Below, piece after piece: positions 5,561 to 9,595 of a stretch of 9,595 bases of DNA. The stretch covers positions 1 to 9,595 of the forward strand of contig CAJQOF010000126.1 of the NCBI GenBank assembly GCA_905479855.1. The letters are read 5' to 3'. Origin of the DNA: an uncultured Cytophagales bacterium (GTDB lineage Bacteria; Bacteroidota; Bacteroidia; Cytophagales; Amoebophilaceae). Under the pieces are notes generated by a model, which worked only from the letters and a program-made list of their open reading frames with translations, had not been told where the DNA came from and made no database searches. A program made the translations under genes and the position numbers. Within the stretch, counting starts at the first letter, position 1, and each line of letters opens with the position of its first letter.

Positions 5561-7333
5561 GTGAAAGCACTACGTCATCTTAATAAGTACCTTTTCCACC
5601 ACAAATACTGGCTGATCGCTGGGGCAGTCTGCACCATACTCTCCAACGTTTTTGCCATTATACCGGGTCGTGTAATCAAGCACGCCTTCGACTTGGTGCA
5701 AAAAAGCTTGCCGGTTTACCAACTTCTTTCCGGCACTGGTCTCCAAAAGATCGTCTACAACACCCTCGCCAACGGCCTGCTCCTCTGTGGTGGGATGCTG
5801 CTACTCGTTGCTATGCTCAAAGGCCTCTTCGGCTTTTTGGCGCGTGAGCGCATCTCAATAACCGGTAAACGGATTGAATGTGCCCTGAGGAATGAAATTT
5901 ATGCGCACTACCAAACACTACCTTTGCAGTTTTACAGAGAAAACAGTACGGGAGATTTAATGGCCCGTATCTCAGAAGATATAACCCAAGTAGGCATGTA
6001 CCTGGGGCCCGCCATGGTGTTTGGCCTCAATTCAATCTTGGGCTTACTCATGCTTATCCCCTACATGTTCTTCATCAACGCCCGGCTAGCGCTCTATACA
6101 GTACTGCCCGTGCTACTCCTGGCTGTGGGCACGTATTACGTCAGCACTTTTATGCAAACGCATGCCAGCGCCATACAGCACCAACTTGCTCGCCTAACCT
6201 CTTTTGTGCAAGAATCCTTTTCTGGCGTTGGCGTGTTGCAAGCTTTCGCACGTGAGGGGGAATTTACCAAAGCCTTTTCCCAGGATGGCAATGTGTACAA
6301 AGAGCAATCGCTGCGGCTCACCAACATCAATGCTTTTTTCTTCCCTGCAACCAAAAGTATCATTGGCCTGGGGATTGTATTGGTGGTCTTTATAGGTGGG
6401 CAAGAAGTAATCCAGGGTAAAAGCACGCCAGGGGAAATTGCCGAATTTGTCATGTACGTCAACCTTTTGGCATGGCCCACCTTCTCCGTAAGTTTCATCA
6501 ACAACTTGGTGCAAAAAGCTGCCGCTTCCCAAGCACGGATCAACGAGTTCCTAAGCGTAAAAAACCCTATTGTCTCCGAAAAAGCCCTCAAAAGCCCCAT
6601 ACAAGGGCACATTGCTTTCAATAACGTAAGCTTTACCTATGCCAACACAGGCGTCAAAGCACTACGTTCCGTCACCTTCCAAGTAGCTGCAGGCAAATCA
6701 CTCGCTATTATTGGCACTACTGGGGCAGGAAAGTCTACCATGGCGCAGCTAGTAAGCCGGCTTTATGACGTTGACAGCGGTAAAATAACAATTGATGGCA
6801 TTTCTATTCAGGATTATGACGTACCTTTTCTCCGGCAACAGCTGGGCTATGTGGCACAGGATGTGCTGCTCTTTTCTGATACAGTGGCCAACAATATCGG
6901 TTGGGGGAAACCTGAAGCGAGCAGCAAGCAAATAATACAAGCAGCCCAGTTAGCAGAGGTTTACGAGAACATTCAAACATTCCCCAGCCAAATGGAGACG
7001 ATGGTCGGTGAAAGGGGAGTGACGCTCTCGGGTGGACAAAAGCAGCGCATTGCTATTGCCAGGGCCTTTATTCGACATCCGCCTATATTAGTGCTGGATG
7101 ATTGCCTATCTGCTGTGGATGGGAAAACAGCAGCCGACATATTGCGAAACATCAAGAAGGCGATGGTGGGAAGCACGACCCTGATTATTTCCAACACTGT
7201 TTCTTCTGCGCAGCTCGCCGACCAGATTTTAGTGTTGGAGAAGGGGGAGATTGCGGAAAAAGGTACACATAAAGAACTTTTGGCGCATAAAGGACTTTAC
7301 TATGCGCTATGCAAGCAACAACATCAACAATAA
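5561..7333 (+). CDS. ABC transporter half-molecule, permease fused to ATP-binding domain (MsbA/MdlA-like exporter)
   Basis: An inner-membrane exporter subunit of 590 residues that would work as a dimer; substrate unknown (lipids, peptides or drugs are typical of the family). Six predicted membrane helices lie at about 16-36, 72-93, 149-171, 175-195, 260-280 and 294-315. The ATPase domain follows: Walker A GTTGAGKST at 385-393, Q-loop Gln433, signature LSGGQ at 489-493, Walker B ending Asp513-Asp514, and D-loop SAVD. Asp in place of the catalytic Glu is common in this branch (MdlA-like proteins have DD), but the switch His of the H-loop is Asn545 (AAC) in ISNTVSS, which is unusual. I chose GTG at 5561, giving the common MKALRHLNKY start; a TTG at 5546 would add five residues. 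The next gene, on the same strand, starts about 180 bases downstream. Confidence 0.93.
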   Translation: MKALRHLNKYLFHHKYWLIAGAVCTILSNVFAIIPGRVIKHAFDLVQKSLPVYQLLSGTGLQKIVYNTLANGLLLCGGMLLLVAMLKGLFGFLARERISITGKRIECALRNEIYAHYQTLPLQFYRENSTGDLMARISEDITQVGMYLGPAMVFGLNSILGLLMLIPYMFFINARLALYTVLPVLLLAVGTYYVSTFMQTHASAIQHQLARLTSFVQESFSGVGVLQAFAREGEFTKAFSQDGNVYKEQSLRLTNINAFFFPATKSIIGLGIVLVVFIGGQEVIQGKSTPGEIAEFVMYVNLLAWPTFSVSFINNLVQKAAASQARINEFLSVKNPIVSEKALKSPIQGHIAFNNVSFTYANTGVKALRSVTFQVAAGKSLAIIGTTGAGKSTMAQLVSRLYDVDSGKITIDGISIQDYDVPFLRQQLGYVAQDVLLFSDTVANNIGWGKPEASSKQIIQAAQLAEVYENIQTFPSQMETMVGERGVTLSGGQKQRIAIARAFIRHPPILVLDDCLSAVDGKTAADILRNIKKAMVGSTTLIISNTVSSAQLADQILVLEKGEIAEKGTHKELLAHKGLYYALCKQQHQQ

Positions 7334-7387
7334 GGCGTTTATGAGCAAGGAGCGCTTTTATACTTCCCTGGAGCGTTGTTGCATCAT

Positions 7388-7424
7388 GCGCTTAGCGCCT
7401 CTACGGCTACTTTTTTTGCCGTAG
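7388..7424 (+). repeat. Hairpin-forming sequences between the ABC and PiT-like genes
   Basis: GCGCTTAGCGC (7388-7398) is an 11-base palindrome. Three bases on, CTACGGC (7401-7407) and GCCGTAG (7418-7424) form a perfect 7-bp stem whose 10-base loop contains seven T. Because the T-run is in the loop and not after the stem, this is not a standard intrinsic terminator. It could still cause pausing or protect the 3' end of the ABC transcript. Confidence 0.45.
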
Positions 7425-7510
7425 CGTTCTTACCCTAAAGTTTATTGAAACGCTGTAAAAGCATGTTTTTTATTAGTTACGCAACAACGCCCTGGCCTAA
7501 AAAGTGCCCA

Positions 7511-8692
7511 ATGAAGCAAGAAGAAAATAACGAATTTCTCTTAGAGAAGACGCCAATAAACGAAGGGGCTGACCAACCCCCTTTATCAACAATTACTTAC
7601 CTGGTACTTGCTTTCAAGAAAAAAGGGCAAACACCCCTGAAGCTTGTGCTTGTGCTCACCCTCTTCTGCATTCTAGTTTCCCCTTATCCCATCATTGCTA
7701 TGTGGTTCGGCTTTGCGCTGGCCAGCTACTCAGTGATTGCCAACGACAGCATCCAAACCATTGGCACCTTCATTGCCTCCAATGCACACAGAAAGTGGTG
7801 GCATCTCTGGATTTTTATGGCCGTTATCTTCTTGGGCACCGTAACCTATAGTTGGGTGCTCTATGATGGCGATGTAAGCTTCCAGAGGCTTGCAGGGAAA
7901 GGGTTTTCAGAAGCACCGACAAGTTTTAATATCCTCCAACTATTCACCCCCGTAGCCTTGCTGATGCTAACGCGGCTGCGCATCCCTGTCTCCACCACCT
8001 TTCTGCTCCTGAACGTTTTTGCCACAGATGCCGATGCCGTAGTGAGTATTCTACAAAAAAGCCTCTATGGCTACTTCATTGCGTTCTTTCTGGCCATTAT
8101 AGTCTGGTGTAGTACGACCAGATTGATGGATCGCCACTTCAGGAAGAAACCGGGACCGGGCTGGACCGGTTTTCAATGGATTACCAGCGGGTTGCTCTGG
8201 TCTGTTTGGCTGATGCAGGATGCCTCCAATGTTGCCATATTCCTGCCACGCAGTCTAGACGCTCTCTCCTTCCTTATGTTCGTTGGGTTTATCTTTTTAG
8301 GCTTGGGCGTGCTCTTCTACCTAAGGGGAGATCGTATGCAGCAGCTGGTCAGCGAAAAGGAAGGGATGAGCGACATCAGGGCGGCGGCGCTTGTGGACCT
8401 TGTTTTCATGGGCATACTCTTCTACTTCAAGAATTTAAACAGCCTCCCCATGAGCACCACTTGGACGTTTATTGGATTGCTGGCCGGTAGGGAGCTTGCC
8501 ATCAGTCTGGTCCGGGAGGGATTCACAATCCATGGTATAGCACTTAAGAAAAGTTTAAAATTCATTGGTAGAGACCTAATGAATGCCACTATAGGGCTGG
8601 TAATCTCGGTTGCACTCGCCATGATTGCAAGCCCAGTGATGCGAGAGAAGATGCAAGCGTTGGTGACAGAGGTTACTGCTCGACCAAAGTAG
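7511..8692 (+). CDS. PiT-family-like multi-spanning membrane protein (putative phosphate/anion transporter)
   Basis: A 393-residue polytopic protein with about eight to ten hydrophobic segments. It is built as two repeats, as in PiT (inorganic phosphate) permeases. Each half has an Asn/Asp motif near the start and a Pro-x-Ser-Thr-Thr motif later: IANDS (76-80) and IPVSTT (158-163) in the first half, MQDASN (235-240) and LPMSTT (312-317) in the second. PiT proteins have GANDVANA-type and P-V-S-T-T-H motifs at these places. The match is partial, and the His after STT is absent (Phe and Trp instead), so the substrate is uncertain. The hydrophilic N-terminus (1-25) shows no signal peptide. I chose ATG 7511; the frame also allows ATG 7463 or TTG 7445, giving 16 or 22 extra residues. 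No promoter of its own is clear, so it may be co-transcribed with the ABC gene. Confidence 0.72.
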   Translation: MKQEENNEFLLEKTPINEGADQPPLSTITYLVLAFKKKGQTPLKLVLVLTLFCILVSPYPIIAMWFGFALASYSVIANDSIQTIGTFIASNAHRKWWHLWIFMAVIFLGTVTYSWVLYDGDVSFQRLAGKGFSEAPTSFNILQLFTPVALLMLTRLRIPVSTTFLLLNVFATDADAVVSILQKSLYGYFIAFFLAIIVWCSTTRLMDRHFRKKPGPGWTGFQWITSGLLWSVWLMQDASNVAIFLPRSLDALSFLMFVGFIFLGLGVLFYLRGDRMQQLVSEKEGMSDIRAAALVDLVFMGILFYFKNLNSLPMSTTWTFIGLLAGRELAISLVREGFTIHGIALKKSLKFIGRDLMNATIGLVISVALAMIASPVMREKMQALVTEVTARPK

Positions 8693-8700
8693 CGGTAGCA

Positions 8701-8723
8701 AGCAGCATATACCCCGTGCTGCT
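8701..8723 (+). terminator. Weak hairpin after the PiT-like gene, possible terminator
   Basis: AGCAGCA (8701-8707) and TGCTGCT (8717-8723) make a perfect 7-bp stem with a 9-base loop, 8 bases after the stop codon. No T-run follows, so intrinsic termination is doubtful; the position is the main argument. Confidence 0.3.
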
Positions 8724-8754
8724 GAGTAGGCTCACATACTTTCTGGAAATTGGC

Positions 8755-8762
8755 TACCTTTG
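8755..8762 (+). promoter_or_regulatory. Bacteroidota-type -7 promoter element (TACCTTTG) for the aldolase gene
   Basis: An exact TAnnTTTG match 31 bases upstream of the ATG at 8794, which gives a leader of about 25 bases. No clear -33 TTTG is seen at the usual spacing. The element implies that the aldolase gene has its own promoter. Confidence 0.6.
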
Positions 8763-8793
8763 CCCGCCCACTCACACAACAAAACCCACGCGT

Positions 8794-9595
8794 ATGTCTT
8801 ACGATAACATCGTTTCCCTCTTGGGGAGCAAGGCTGATAATTTACTTACCCACCGCTGCGCAACCATCCCTAAATCGCAGTTGCACATGCCAAGTCCTAG
8901 CTTTGTGGAGGACGTATTTCTTTCTTCTAACAGAAGCCCTCAAGTGCTCAAAAGCCTGGGTAGCCTCTTTGGCCATGGCAGACTAGCCAACACGGGCTAT
9001 CTCTCCATCTTGCCCGTAGACCAGGGTATAGAGCACACCGCGGGCGCCTCCTTTTCCCCCAACCCCTGTTACTTTGATCCCGAGAATATCCTTACGCTGG
9101 CCCTGGAGGGCGGCTGCAATGCCGTAGCCACCACCTTTGGCACCTTGGCCATGGTTTCTAGAAAGTATGCCCACAAAATCCCCTTCATCGTCAAGCTCAA
9201 CCACAATGAGCTACTGACCTATCCCAACAAGCATGACCAAACACTCTTTGGTACGGTAGAAGAGGCGTGGAATTTGGGCGCTACCGCTGTAGGGGCCACT
9301 ATTTACTTTGGTGCAGCGGAGTCTAAGAGACAACTACAAGAAGTGGCGGAGGCATTTGAACAGGCACATGCGCTAGGCATGGCCACCATGCTGTGGTGCT
9401 ATGCGAGGAATGATGCTTTTAAGACAACGGAGGCGGACTACCACACGGCTGCTGACATCACGGGGCAGGCGAACTATATAGGGGCTACCATCCAAGCAGA
9501 CTTTATCAAACAAAAACTACCTGAAAACAATGGTGGCTTTAAGGCGGTTGGCTTTGCCAAAACGCACCCCAAAATGTACGGGCAGCTCACCACAG
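8794..9595 (+). CDS. fbaB: Class I fructose-bisphosphate aldolase, FbaB/DhnA type (3' end cut by window)
   Basis: Reversibly cleaves fructose 1,6-bisphosphate to dihydroxyacetone phosphate and glyceraldehyde 3-phosphate in glycolysis and gluconeogenesis, through a Schiff base and without metal. The window contains 267 codons of a gene that in E. coli encodes about 350 residues, so the last fifth to quarter is missing. From memory it aligns almost without gaps to E. coli Fba[15 protein letters not shown] (9-22), [15 protein letters not shown] (67-81), [15 protein letters not shown] (125-139), [15 protein letters not shown] (166-180), [21 protein letters not shown] (221-241, described by ends only) and PENNGGFKA (243-251). 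Lys239 in the FIKQK motif is the expected Schiff-base lysine. The start ATG at 8794 agrees with the family start and with the -7 element 31 bases upstream. Nothing in the visible part is broken. Confidence 0.96.
   Translation, partial: MSYDNIVSLLGSKADNLLTHRCATIPKSQLHMPSPSFVEDVFLSSNRSPQVLKSLGSLFGHGRLANTGYLSILPVDQGIEHTAGASFSPNPCYFDPENILTLALEGGCNAVATTFGTLAMVSRKYAHKIPFIVKLNHNELLTYPNKHDQTLFGTVEEAWNLGATAVGATIYFGAAESKRQLQEVAEAFEQAHALGMATMLWCYARNDAFKTTEADYHTAADITGQANYIGATIQADFIKQKLPENNGGFKAVGFAKTHPKMYGQLTT

Noticed and set aside
6136..6621. 161-codon minus-strand ORF inside the ABC transporter gene
   Set aside because: The opposite strand encodes a clear, continuous permease domain; the ORF has no recognisable motif.
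7097..7102. Asp-Asp instead of Asp-Glu in Walker B of the ABC protein, considered as a defect
   Set aside because: Asp at this place is usual in MdlA-like half-transporters (LDDxLSAVD), so on its own it is not abnormal.
1..9595. CRISPR arrays, tRNA/rRNA genes, insertion sequences
   Set aside because: No regularly spaced direct repeats, no T-arm/acceptor patterns in the gaps, and no transposase-like reading frames were seen.

Overview
The window looks like a chromosomal segment of a member of the Bacteroidota. Three exact copies of the -7 promoter element of that phylum (TAnnTTTG) lie upstream of the HIT gene, groES and the aldolase gene. No clear Shine-Dalgarno sequences precede the genes, and the proteins have Bacteroidota features: the PGNATVT insertion in FolD, the MKALRHLNKY start of the ABC transporter, and the GAF ending of ComEC. 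Most genes are about half G+C by eye. A lipoprotein gene carrying a eukaryote-type MYND zinc finger is the one clearly accessory gene. Such a domain would fit a host-associated or intracellular lineage (the Amoebophilus/Cardinium group comes to mind), but this is inference from one gene.

Layout from left to right. The 3' end of a ComEC-like competence gene (+) converges on folD (-), with 13 bases between them. A MYND-finger lipoprotein gene (-) follows, then a HIT-family nucleotide hydrolase/transferase gene (-), an intrinsic terminator, and the groES-groEL operon (transcribed leftward, groES first). A non-coding stretch of about 460 bases separates groES from the rightward genes; it holds the groES promoter region and a perfect 12-bp inverted repeat. 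To the right are an MsbA/MdlA-like ABC exporter, a PiT-like multi-spanning membrane protein, and the first three quarters of a class I fructose-bisphosphate aldolase gene (fbaB), cut by the window end.

Most of the window is housekeeping: one-carbon metabolism (FolD), protein folding (GroES/GroEL), glycolysis/gluconeogenesis (FbaB), nucleotide handling (HIT), and transport (ABC, PiT-like). The genes form no single pathway, and only groES-groEL is an obvious operon. The best candidates for something unusual are: the MYND lipoprotein, whose domain is normally intracellular in eukaryotes but here follows a lipoprotein export signal; the loss of a zinc-binding histidine in that finger; an ABC transporter whose switch histidine is asparagine; the structured groES/ABC intergenic region; and a sigma-54-like half-site in front of groES.
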